Source of the DNA: Paralithodes platypus
Lineage: Eukaryota; Arthropoda; Malacostraca; Decapoda; Lithodidae
DNA length: 64,000 bases
NCBI GenBank assembly: GCA_032716605.1
Contig: CM064501.1
Span: forward strand, 22,249,008-22,313,007
Reading direction: 5' to 3'
Of this stretch, positions 54,437 to 64,000 are shown one piece after another; positions within the stretch are counted from its first letter, which is position 1; each line of letters opens with the position of its first letter. Below the pieces are notes generated by a model. The model worked only from the letters and a program-made list of their open reading frames with translations, was not told the origin of the DNA and did no database searches. The translations under genes were made by a program, and so were the position numbers.

Positions 54437-57400
54437 AAAGAGCATGGAAAGATAGTAATTCTCGTACAAAATAAATAATAGAAGGGAACTGCTAGCATTA
54501 GCGGATCTGGATGGAGCCTAGTCTCCCACTTCCAACGTTCAGGTATACTCTTCTGATCACGGGTTTAATTAGCAAGTTTTATTTTACTGGAAGACCTCAA
54601 TATATTCATGTAATTCAATTTCACTGATTTGATCTCTTACTGGCTGGTCGCGTGCCCAAGTAGCAGCTCACAGTTAGGATTAGACACGCGTATATTGTAG
54701 AACATGGAATCTCTAGTAACCTCATGGGGGTACTGATCTAAGTTTTATATTCTTATGGCAGAAATACGTAGAACACAAAATCAGTGGGCGAACGTTAGAT
54801 ATCACTAGAGTTTTAATATCTGAATAAGGTAATTACGAGAGTCAATGTCGCCTGTTAATTAATGAGCACTGATACGCTTAGTACGTCCCAAATGGAATGG
54901 TTAAATATGAGTTACACTGGGCAAGGTTATAGCCACTTTATAGAATGTTAATAAGTGAGTGTCAAACTAGTACTATAACACTTAGTACTAGCAACATGAA
55001 TCTTGAATAGTATTTGTAGATCTGGTCCTGGTTATCTTGCTTCCGGTGATGTTGGGGGCTAACGACTGGTTCCTCGGCCGTCCAGGTGGTCCAAAATGTA
55101 GGAAGTTCTCAAGTCGGATCTCTTGACGATCGTTGCTGGCTACACACTTATATACCCACGAATTTGTGTGAAGGTTATAAGGTGCACGTTAGGACTTGTA
55201 CATGGACAGATCTTCTATTTAACTTCTGCCATGGAGTCTGCCGGCTCGGGAATCTCTCAACTCAGGAACAACACAAGGGCAGAGCTAGAGGTTAACTTCA
55301 GGGTAGTGACCACTGGTTGGTGTCTAACTTTCAACTGATTTGACTGGGGGCGGGAGCTAGGTTTATAGGCTCGGTTCTGGACCCTGTAGACAATGGGGAT
55401 CTCTAGTCTTATGGACTTACTTGAGCTCTCAATAGATATGGGGACTGGGTAAGATGGTGATTACTGTTGTGGCACATGGCTATAGGAAGCCTTCAATTTG
55501 TGATATAACTGAGCCTTAGTAAAAGGTACTATTTTGGCTATACTGGAAGTATTTATGGAAGGGAGACTGGATCTACTTTGCGGGGAGGACTGGGACAGCT
55601 GTGATAGGGGCGTCTCTCTTATATTGCTTCGTCTTTGTTCTATTGCATAGCTGAGGTGCTAATTTGACTATCCGAGTATGCAAAACAGGTGGATGGGTTA
55701 TTGTGGGTATAGAGAAGTGAGTAAGGGGGTTAGACATGCATGGTTAGTTCATTGATAGGAAGAATTCCTAGGCTACCTGGCAATGACCCGGAAGTCAAAA
55801 CAGGGGTCAGGTATACCTACGCGGGGGTGGGGATCTCCCTCCTCGGGTGGGTAAAAAGGGGTAGCCGGGCGCTCTCCCTCTGGGATGGTCGTCCGGCGGC
55901 TGTGGCTAGAGGCTTGCCATATCACCAGTGTTTGTAATAACCCTCTGTTTATGAGACAGATGTGGGTGTTCTTAATATCAAAACCGAAGGTGCCTTGGCT
56001 AGCTGGGTGTACTCGGTTGGCTGTTAATTGCATGGCTTGCTGGATGTGGTGGAGACTGGTTGTTAACTCTGCCACATTTATCAGGAAGTATGGCAATAGA
56101 AATTAGTTACTGGCGAGGCGGCGAGCCTCGCACCGACGACCATGGGGTGCAGGGTTGTGAATGGGTTATAAGAGAATAGATGGCATGCAAGGGGTTAGTA
56201 AAGTTCTAATGTTGTTCTGGCCTACTAAGTGAAGGTAGGCTGGATAGGAGTATATATATAAAAGGTTGGAGAGCGTTAGCAACGGAAAATTCAAGGATCT
56301 TCAAGGTATGAGAGAGAGGCTAGGTCGGACAAGAGTAGAGAAGCGCGGGGTCTTATAACGAGAGGGGAGGAGTTCAGGGGGGCTATAGGGGAATTTGACC
56401 CTAAGGTCTCTGGGCGTGGGGGTGGCATTAGGCTGCAGTTGATATTGGAGTTTGAAAAGGCAGTGAAAGTACGTTAGCCAAATGCTACCGGGGAATGCAA
56501 CTATGGGGTGGTATATGAGTCTGGAAAAGATAGAATTATGTAGACTGTGGGGCTGGGGGGAGGTGAACTGTAGGTGTGTGCTTGACTGTGGGTAAAGTGG
56601 GGAAAAACATGGTGTATTATTCTTCGTCAGGACGAGGGGTTATGGATACTATTAGTTGGCCCTGGGAACTGCGTTTTCTATGAAATATATATACCAAAAA
56701 AAAGCGGCAGTTCGTAGGGGTACTTAGTTATTGTTTCGAGGTACTTATGACAGATACTGGTAACAAGGTTATCTATACAATCTCTGGTTGGGGTAAGAGG
56801 TGTATGACACAAAGCAAATTGGCGTAGTGTGGACTGTGGATACGAAGGAGGCAAGTGGAAGACGTATGACAATTGTGGAAAAGTAAATGGAAAAAGGTGA
56901 ACACAATGGCGGATAAAGATACTTAACCTAAGGATTGAATACATAGATTTATGGGGCGATGGGTCTTCAGAAAGCTTAGTCTGGCAAGACAAGATGTTAG
57001 GGAATGTTAATATTAGTACTTAAACTAAGGATTGCATACATCGATGAACGACGACATTATAGTCGTCGTCCTAATAAGGATGATGAAACCTGGTTGATCT
57101 GTACTTGGCACAATACGACACAAGGACAGTGCCGCTATGTCGTATCAATACTGGTGGCAGTTAATATTATAGAGACACTTAGTTACTAGAGGAACAATGC
57201 AAGGGGGTGACTGAGCACGGGTTACATATATCTATACTCGTCATGGGAAATGATATACGAGGTCTAGGGACAGGCGTGGGTGTTTTAACTTCTAAGATAT
57301 ATAACATCTACTTCTCGGATGTAAGAACATACATAGATATAATTATGGCTGTCTGATGTGTTGGCATTGGCTCAACGTAGGGACAGGGCATGGGTGTTTT

Positions 57401-57480
57401 TAATATGAATGTATATTCCTGTTCATCATCTTTGTAGTTAGGAGTGTAGGACACGAGGGGGTAGTGTACGTGAGGTGTGG
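54437..57480 (-). other. long LTR-like region beside Gypsy 2
   Basis: It lies where the 3' LTR of Gypsy 2 (minus strand) should be. No gene is seen. It has patchy similarity, inverted, to 18900-22750, where a comparable tail-plus-noncoding arrangement exists. The total of about 3 kb is long for an LTR, so it may mix LTR and untranslated sequence. The TG...CA limits are not resolved. Confidence 0.45.
55140..55165 (-). promoter_or_regulatory. candidate LTR TATA box
   Basis: On the minus strand the sequence gggtatataagtgtg sits between blocks that are shared with the other LTR-like region, where a gtgtatttaagg element occupies the matching place (about 21990). It is the likely core promoter of Gypsy 2-type LTRs. 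Confidence 0.5.
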
Positions 57481-57492
57481 AAAATGGTCAGT

Positions 57493-60290
57493 TTAGAAAA
57501 GGTATGTAGGTGCGGCCTGGAGCTGCTTAGCCCTGCGGGCTTGGGCCTGTCTGAATTGGCTGGCTCGGTCAGCTGGTCCTTTCATTCTGTGGACCTTTCT
57601 TTCGGGTGTTTCTGTGTGGTGTTCGCTCGTGGCTTCTGTGGTGGGCTTCTTGTTCTGGGGCATTTTACTTCCCTCTCCTTCATTATAGGCTCGTCCTCGA
57701 GCCTCAAGGGTGAAGTAAAAAGAAGCATAGTCATGGTGGGTCATTTTAAGGGTATTTAGAAGGTTCCACCAAGCAAGAGAGCGACGGTCAGGTTTCTTTT
57801 GCAGGTCAATGTATACCTGTAAGAATGTGTCCTCTGTGTTGTGGCGGGCGGCTGCCCGGGCTTGATGTGGGCGTGGTACACGGGCCAAGTGTCCAGTGGG
57901 GGTTTTTACTTTAACCTTCCGTATGAATGGTTTGTAGCTTTCCCCCGTGGGGGTCGGAGTGAGGTGTGTGGGATTGACAGGAGGTCTGTTTAGTGTGGTG
58001 AATGGGTTACTAACCGAAAGGGGATTCACGCGTGATAACAGAGCTGGGGATGAAGGGGGAATGTGAGTCGGGGTTTTGTTTGGTTTTCTTGGGTGGTGTT
58101 GTAGGTTGGGAATATATAGTGAGGCAATGCGCAAGATCGGTTTAGGTAAGGTGGGTGAAGGAGGTGTGTGGGAAGGAGGGGGTGTGTGTGTTGTGTGGCT
58201 TGGGTCCTGAGTGTCAGAACGGGGTGTTATTTTTGTATCGCTGTCTTTAAATCTGATGGGTCTGTTGATTATTCTACCTCTGGCGGTCCTGGTGGGAAGG
58301 TAGATGGTTGTCGTGGGACTTGAGTCGCTCGACGATGTTTTATATTGAGGGGAAGAACGTTTTACATGTAAAGGACATGTGGGGGTTTTCTCAGGGGTGA
58401 CTTTGCGGGGGGGATTCTCTAGGGGGGGGGGGGTGGGTGAGATGAGGAGTTTGGCGGGTGTGTGGGTGGGGTGGTGGGGATCGTGGAGGGGAAAGGGGCG
58501 GATGTGGGGGGGGGGGGCTAGACGGGTGGGTAAGGTGTGTAGATTTAAGTTGGAGGGTTGGGGGTATGGGCGTGTGTCGTTTGATGAGGTTGGTGATTTG
58601 CTGGTGATTATTCGTCTTCTTTTCCTTTGTGGGGGAGAATTCGACGAAGAAGAAGAAGAGGAGGAGGAGGAGGGTAGTGGTCTGACAGCCTTACAGAACT
58701 TGGTTAGCAGGGTGTGTTTTCTGGAGGTTTTAAACGATTTTTGTCGTGGGCGTAAGTTGTAGCGTGAGGTTACTGAGGTAGATTGTGTGGTGCGGTTGGA
58801 TGTGTACTTGGTTTGGGGTGGGGGTGGTGGTTTTCTCACTGTGGTGCCTGGTGGAGGTATGTCATGGGTAGACGGGAGGGTTTCCGTTGTGGTCGGGGTT
58901 GTGGGTGGAGGTTTTCGTACTTGGATAAGTTGGGGAGGCACTTGACTATCAGAAGTGAAGGAAGGTGTCATGGTGGAAGAGGGTGTGATAGTGGGGGCTT
59001 GGGGTTTGTGGAGGTTAGTTTGGGGGGTATGTTGAGAAATGATTTGTCGGTTCGGTGCTGGAGGGCTTAGGTCCTTAGGAGTTTGTATGGGAACATTCAT
59101 AGCCTGAGTGGAAGGGTGAGTAGGGGTGTTTAATTCAGGGTCGGACGTGTGGGGTGGGGTAATGTCTTGTGGCTTTAGAGGTTTAAACGCTCGGACGAAT
59201 CTCGTTCGGAACGTGCGAGTCACGCCGTGATAGTCGATGGTGACTTGAAAGGCATTTGGGACTTGTATGACGGTGTAGGGCCCGACATAGCGAGGGCCTA
59301 ACTTGTTGGTGATAGGGAGGTTGGCTACCATTACGGTGTCATGGATGGCGAAAGGGTTTTTGTCATCGATGTTATCAGTTTTGGTGTCCTGACAGATCTG
59401 GGCGGTATGGAGGGTGTTTTGCAGATGTTGCAATGGGTCAATTGTGGAGGTGGTGGAGGGAAGGTGAGCGTGGTGGTGGAATGGCAGTAACAGGGGGGGT
59501 ACACCGTAAACACGTTCATGAGGGGAAATACCGTCTTCTCGGGGACAGGTGTTCATACCCCATTGTATCATCTTTAGTTGTGATGGCCAGTCTGAGGTGT
59601 TAAGAGCAATCATTCTTGTACGTAACTGGTTGTTGATGGTGCGATGGCTGCGTTCGCATATAGCATTTCCTTGAGGCCAGTATGGGGATGAGTGTTTAAT
59701 CTTAATACCGCATTGTTGGGTGAATTGTTGCCAAACGTGTCCACTAAACTCGGGGGCATTGTCCGATAGAAGAGCAAGGGGAAGGCCGAATATAGGGAAC
59801 ACTTCTGTGGCAAGCAGTGTGGCGACTGTGGTGGCTGTGTGGTCTTTAACTGGGCAGGCTATTAAAAAATTTGAATATACGTCCACAAATGTGACGATAT
59901 AGCGGTTGCCAGCGTAAGAAGGAAACGGGCCCATGATGTCGAGGGATAGGACTTGGAACGGTTTCTTGGCAGAAATGGTACCAGCTGGGCCTGGGGTGCG
60001 TGATCTATCCTTTCCCAATAAACACGGTTTGCAGGATTCTGTCACTCGTTGTGCAATTTTGGAGAGGTTGGGGGTCCAGTATTGGTCTGTGAAGATCTTT
60101 AACATCTTCTTTTGTCCAAGGTGTATGCCGTTTCCCTCGTGGATGGCAATCATGTAGTCATGGGCAATGGTGGGGTCCAAGATTATGTGACCAGTGTCTG
60201 TGGCAAGTTGATCTCCCCAGCGAGTCAGTCCCCTGAAGACATTTAACGGTATCCAGGGGGGTCTGATTCTTGCTTCCCAAGATTGAATTA
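57493..60290 (-). pseudogene. Gypsy 2 integrase with proline-rich tail
   Basis: From the Met at 60180 (895 residues): HHCC zinc motif (H14, H20, C50, C53), DDE core with D81 (SLDIMG), D140 (LLSDNAPEF) and E176 (CERSHR), an exact D-x35-E spacing, then a GPY/F module at about 294-335 (LGPRYVGPYTV). Residues 340-780 are very rich in Pro, Thr and Ser, and the last 110 are charged. The integrase frame is open upstream of 60180 to about 60290, overlapping the end of the RT frame, so one frameshift separates them. The catalytic parts look intact. The tail's role is unknown; a chromodomain is not seen. Confidence 0.88.
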
Positions 60291-61570
60291 GGGAGGGGCT
60301 GGGGGGGCATTCTGTCGGGGGGTGGGGGTAGATACCAATGAGTGTTTTGTAAGGCGGCTAGGTTGGTGGGGGGGTCTTTTGGTACTGGCAAACGTGACAG
60401 GGCGTCTGCATTAGTATGGAGTTTGCCTGGACGATATTGTATGGTAAAGTCGTAGTCCTCTAGTGTCTCCCTCCAACGTACCAAAATGGCTGAGTTGGTT
60501 TCGCACCTACGCAGCCATTGTAAAGATTGATGGTCGGTAATTATTTCGAGTTTTGCGCCCAACACAAATGACCGGAAGTGGCTGAGTGCCCAAATGATCC
60601 CTAAGCACTCTCTCTTGGTGGCTGCGTAATTCTGTTGTGGTTGGGTGAGGGTGGAGCTGGCATACGCTATCACATGTTCCTCTCCGTCTCTGAATTGAGC
60701 TAAAACTGCACCCATGGCGTACAGAGATACGTCGGTATAAAGACGGAAAGGTTTCTGGTAGTCAGGGAAAACGACAATAGGGGCTTGGATTAGCTTTTGC
60801 TTCAAAGTGTTAAACGCGAGGTCTCTCTCAGGTGTCCAGGTGAACGGCGTGTCTTTGTGGGTAAGTTGGTGGAGGGGTCTGGCTATGGTGGCAAAGTGGG
60901 GGACGAAACGTCTGTAGTATGTGGCTAAACCTAGAAACGAACGTATTCCTTTAACAGTGGTGGGTGGGGTTTGGTTTTGTATGGCTTGAAGTTTCTTTGG
61001 GTCTGGCGCAATACCATGTTCAGATATCACGTGTCCGAGGAAATCTACCTTATTCCGGGCAATCACGCACTTTGAGGGTTTTAATTTCAACCCGGCGGCT
61101 CGGATTCTTTGAGGGACTTGTCTCAACCTGAGGAGGTGTTCTTCCCAGGTTGGAGAGTACACAATAATATCGTCCAGATAGGCTAGGCAGGTTTCCCAGG
61201 TTAGGCCATGTAATACCGCTTCCATCAAACGGGAGAAAGTGGCGGGTCTGTTACAGAGGCCAAAAGGTAGGACGTTAAATTCATAGTGATGGCCACCACT
61301 AGTGGAAAATGCTGTTTTCTTTTGGTCCTCGGCCTTGATAGGCACTTGCCAATACCCTGCTTGCAAGTCGAGGGTAGTGAACCATTTGGATCCGTGTAGG
61401 GAGTCAAGGGAATCGTCTATTCGGGGTAAGGGCGTAGCGTCTTTAATGGTTATGTCATTTAACCTCCTGTAATCGACGCAAAAACGGGTTGTCCCATCTT
61501 TCTTTTTGACTAAGACAACAGGGGAAGACCAGGGGCTAATGGACGGGGTGGCAATCCCGGCCTCTAACAT
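60286..61570 (-). pseudogene. Gypsy 2 reverse transcriptase-RNase H
   Basis: From the first in-frame Met (61570): SPVVLVKKKDGTTRFCVDYR, D68 in TTLDLQAGYW, VLPFGLCNRPATF, YLDD at 131-134 (AYLDDIIVYS), and SFLGLATYYRRFVPHF. RNase H follows with D280 (LYTDVSLYAMGAVL), E321 (ATKRECLGIIWAL), D346 (IITDHQSL) and ends near NADALSRLP (about 395). All catalytic residues are present. The true start lies upstream in another frame, and a C-run near 61640 may be the site of the break. The last 40 or so residues of the frame are out of frame with the integrase that follows. Confidence 0.9.
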
Positions 61571-62150
61571 TTCCTGGACTTGGCGTTCCTCTTCCTGACG
61601 TTGTATGGGGTTCTTTCTATGGGATGGTTGTCGTATGGGGGGGGCCTGTGGTGTTAATGATATGTTGTTCTACATCAGTCTGTCCGATTTCGGTGGGTTG
61701 TTGGGCAAACACGTCACTGAATTCCAGCAGTAGGTCGTACATGCCGTTCTTTTGGTGGTCAGATAGTGTCTCAGGGAGAGGGGCAATTGGAGGCTGGTAG
61801 GGGTGTCGTTACAATGTATGGGGAGGTCATCGAAAGTTTCGAGGTCTCCTATAATGAGACCTTTTGGTAATGTCAGGGGTTCCTCCGAGATATTTGCCAC
61901 GAGAATGTGGTTGATGCGAGCGGAAATGATGGCGGGTTGTAAGAGGCAACGATGGGGGTTGGGGGACGTGTTAGTGGGGGAAAATATCATGTGAATTTGG
62001 GGTATGGGCCGCAGGTTCACCAATTTTTGATGGTGGGGGGGAATTTGGCATTTATCCTGAACTATCGCTGGGCTAATGATGGTGGGGGATTGACTGGCGA
62101 GCAGGTGCTTGGTACTTATAAGGGGGGCAAGGTCACTTTGGTGGGGGTCA
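61571..62150 (-). pseudogene. Gypsy 2 protease-to-RT linker
   Basis: The frame 61670-62155 has the SARINHILVANISEEPLTLPKG segment that links protease and RT in many Gypsy pol proteins, then GLIIGDLETFDDLP. Continuation toward RT (LLLEFSDVFAQQP, about 61690-61740) is in another frame. Frameshifts near 61740 and at the C-run around 61640 break it. Confidence 0.75.
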
Positions 62151-62840
62151 CGCATGAGGGGGGGATTAACGGAGCGTGTGGGAGGATCAGTGGGGCGCGG
62201 TGTGAGGGGGTTAGAAAACGGGATTTGTTGGAGGGACTGCGGAGGGTTGGTGGGGGGAAAGTTGTCGGTGGCAGTGACGGTTTGTTTGGAGTTTATGTGG
62301 ATTTGGCGGTTTTGTTTGTCATGAGAGGGCGAGTCAAGTGTGGGGTTGTGAAGTTTTCTAGGGGTGTGAATTGTGTGGGGGTGGAAGGGAGCTACTGACG
62401 AAAAACTGTCACAAGGGGGATTGGGGTGGTGGTGGAATAGCTGGGCATTTCTGGGGGCATGGTGGGAACATGGTTGTGTCCCTCGGTCGGCACGCGTGAG
62501 GGGGGGATTAACGGCGCGTGCGGGCGGTTCAGAGGGGTGAGAGGTGAGCGAGTTAGAAAACGGGATTTGCTGGGGGGACTGCGGAGGGTTGGTGGGGAAA
62601 AAGTTAGGTGTAGAACATGGGTTATTGGTGTCGGACTGGTGTATTGATTTGGGGTTGTTAACAGGACGAAGGTGGGGAATTTTTTTGGTGGCAGTAACGG
62701 TCTGGTTAAAGGTTATGTGGGACTGGTGAGTTTGTTGGTCATGAGAGGGCGAGTCAAGTGTGGGGTTGTGAAATTTTCTAGGGGTGTGAATTGTGTGGGG
62801 GGGAAAGGGAGCTACTGACGGAAAACTGTGACAAGGGAAT
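62140..62840 (-). repeat. imperfect tandem duplication in the Gypsy 2 linker
   Basis: A block starting gtgaggggggattaac recurs at about 62154 and 62496. A block ending gggagctactgacg recurs at 62386-62399 and 62807-62820. The offsets are about 341 and 421 bases, so the units share flanks but have a different middle. It lies in the poorly conserved protease-RT linker. No domain is recognised inside. Confidence 0.8.
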
Positions 62841-63039
62841 TGTTGTTGGTTGTGGGATAGTTGAACATTTCTGGGGGCATGGGAAAAACATTGTTGGGTA
62901 CATCGGTCGGCATTTTCTCTGGAAACATGTGTACATAAACATTGGATAGAATTATGGTTACATATATCAGAGTCTGTCCTGAAAACATGGGAGGATTTAT
63001 TCTGGACAGAGTTACGAGAATTGAGGGAATTACCGAGAG

Positions 63040-63897
63040 GGACTTGTCTTCTTTCGTTTGTTGAGGCATTTTTTTACTGAATTGGGTGAGGTTTTGAGAG
63101 AACTCGGGGCAAGGGGAGGTTTTAGGAGTCACCTTAGTGCTAGCTGCAACTTGGTAACCCTGACTCAGGGTTTGTTGAGGGGGAGGGTGTTTTTTCTTTT
63201 TGGGAATGGGTTTCTGCGTGATTGGTTTGTCAGAGGCTTTGGGCTGGAATTTGTTTTTGAATGAGATAAGCCTTTGGCCGCAGTCAATCTGGGCCTGTAG
63301 TTTTTGAAGGAGGTCAAGTCCAAGGAAACCATCATAATGTTTACAGTTGGAGGAAAATACTGTGAATGTGTGATAACACATGGAACATAAGACTGGAACA
63401 AGTCCTCACGGGCTTCACTGTTCATTGTAAAGCGGTGAATGTTAAGGCTCTCAGCCTATGCCCGAGAGGAAGTAAGTTGGAATATAGAAAAAAAAATAAA
63501 AAAAAAAAATAAAAAAAAAACGAGCATGGAGGTCAGGAGTGGTTACTGATAGGGGTAAAGTGTCTCCTAGGAGATTTAAGTAAGTATCAGCAGCTGAGAT
63601 GAGTTCTGTTTTGGTGTTTAACAAAGGGCCAAATAGTCGGGGATGTTTTTCATAGTAAGATTTGAACAAATATGACTTGGCAGCTCCCGTGTCGATTAGC
63701 AAGCGGACAGGAATGTCCTTGATTTTGGCCATGTAATAAATGGGGGCAGTGCGACTAGTTATGGCGTCCCCCGCCGAGCCCATCGTGGGCGGGGGATACT
63801 TTAAAAATCCTGGGGGTCGGTATCTACCTCCTCCAGGGTTTCCTCGGTATCGTCTGAGGTCATGATATGGGGGGCTATTTCTTCCTCTTGTCCCCAC
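63040..63897 (-). pseudogene. Gypsy 2 aspartic protease
   Basis: 63451-63897 begins with an Arg/Gly/Pro-rich lead and has the retropepsin active site LLIDTGAAKSYL. It then enters an A/T homopolymer stretch (63487-63521) that encodes only Phe-rich junk and a stop. The second half (GFLGLDLLQKLQAQID, the second conserved motif) continues in the frame of 62812-63381. The homopolymer block thus looks like an insertion or expansion that disrupted the gene. Confidence 0.82.
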
Positions 63898-64000
63898 TCC
63901 TCTTCATTTACAGAAATGCGAGGAGTAGAGGGGCGAGGTTTGGCAGAGTCACGAATTTGATGGAGGGCACACTGAGCATTACAGGCAGGGAAATAATAGG
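63898..64000 (-). pseudogene. Gypsy 2 gag C-terminal end, partial
   Basis: Upstream of the protease on the minus strand an open reading continues to the window edge, with a C-x3-C-x2-H-like cluster (CNAQCALH) and acidic residues. It is presumably the end of gag or the gag-protease junction, but too little is present to be sure. Confidence 0.4.

Larger units (their letters stand above)
57493..64000 (-). mobile_element. Ty3/Gypsy-type retrotransposon 2
   Basis: On the minus strand protease (63451-63897), a long linker, RT-RNase H (60158-61570) and integrase with a long tail (57493-60180) follow in Gypsy order. Gag lies mostly beyond the window edge. Frameshifts separate protease, linker, RT and integrase, and a homopolymer-rich stretch of A and T bases (63487-63521) interrupts the protease. 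Domain sequence is much better preserved than in Gypsy 1, so it is younger. LTR limits are not visible. Confidence 0.88.

Noticed and set aside
58379..59070. Plus-strand frames opposite the Gypsy 2 tail
   Set aside because: They mirror the proline-rich minus-strand tail as Gly/Trp/Arg-rich shadows with no known motif.

Overview
The window is a dense nest of eukaryotic transposable elements, and I recognise no host gene. The mix is three DIRS-type tyrosine-recombinase retrotransposons, two Ty3/Gypsy-type elements, Jockey-like LINEs, several TTAA-flanked nonautonomous elements and one XPG-nuclease DNA transposon. It points to a metazoan with a large, repeat-rich genome. A decapod crustacean is my best guess, because DIRS1-like elements with RT, RNase H and tyrosine recombinase are known to be common there. 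This is inference, since there is no rRNA, mitochondrial sequence or host exon to anchor it.

Layout. 1-2925: small TTAA-flanked elements (families A, B and C). 2926-17092: a decayed Gypsy element on the minus strand, split in its reverse transcriptase by DIRS copy 1 (about 5327-14778). That DIRS copy has lost gag and RT, carries a 1.23-kb tandem array, and keeps a dead recombinase. 17093-25580: LTR-like and unassigned DNA with family A and B insertions, an 81-bp minisatellite and a LINE 3' fragment. 25583-38259: DIRS copy 2 (minus), a different DIRS family, containing a LINE (itself split by a family A element) and a nested C+A element in its right inverted repeat. 38262-39770: a second type of LINE and an LTR scrap. 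39771-54436: DIRS copy 3 (minus), structurally the most complete, with inverted terminal repeats, an internal complementary region and gag, RT, RNase H and recombinase. It is broken by a family B element, a LINE and a 3.9-kb DNA transposon. 54437-57490: LTR-like DNA. 57493-64000: a second Gypsy element (minus) with a long proline-rich tail after the integrase.

The main find is the 3.9-kb DNA transposon at 44698-48597. It has about 340-bp terminal inverted repeats, a 3-bp ATT target duplication and one large gene. The gene encodes zinc-binding motifs, an XPG/FEN1-like nuclease domain and a C-terminal CXC-type cysteine cluster. Ignoring it and one ATT copy leaves the interrupted DIRS reading frame continuous, which fixes its ends. 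I place it near the Academ superfamily.

Several other insertions can be checked against an empty site inside this window: the family A element in the LINE, family B in DIRS copy 1, family C in DIRS copy 2. This gives a readable relative history. Gypsy 1 is older than DIRS 1, which is older than its family B element. DIRS 2 is older than its LINE, which is older than that LINE's family A element. DIRS 3 is older than its LINE, family B and Academ-like insertions. No coding region here looks fully intact, so most genes are listed as pseudogenes.
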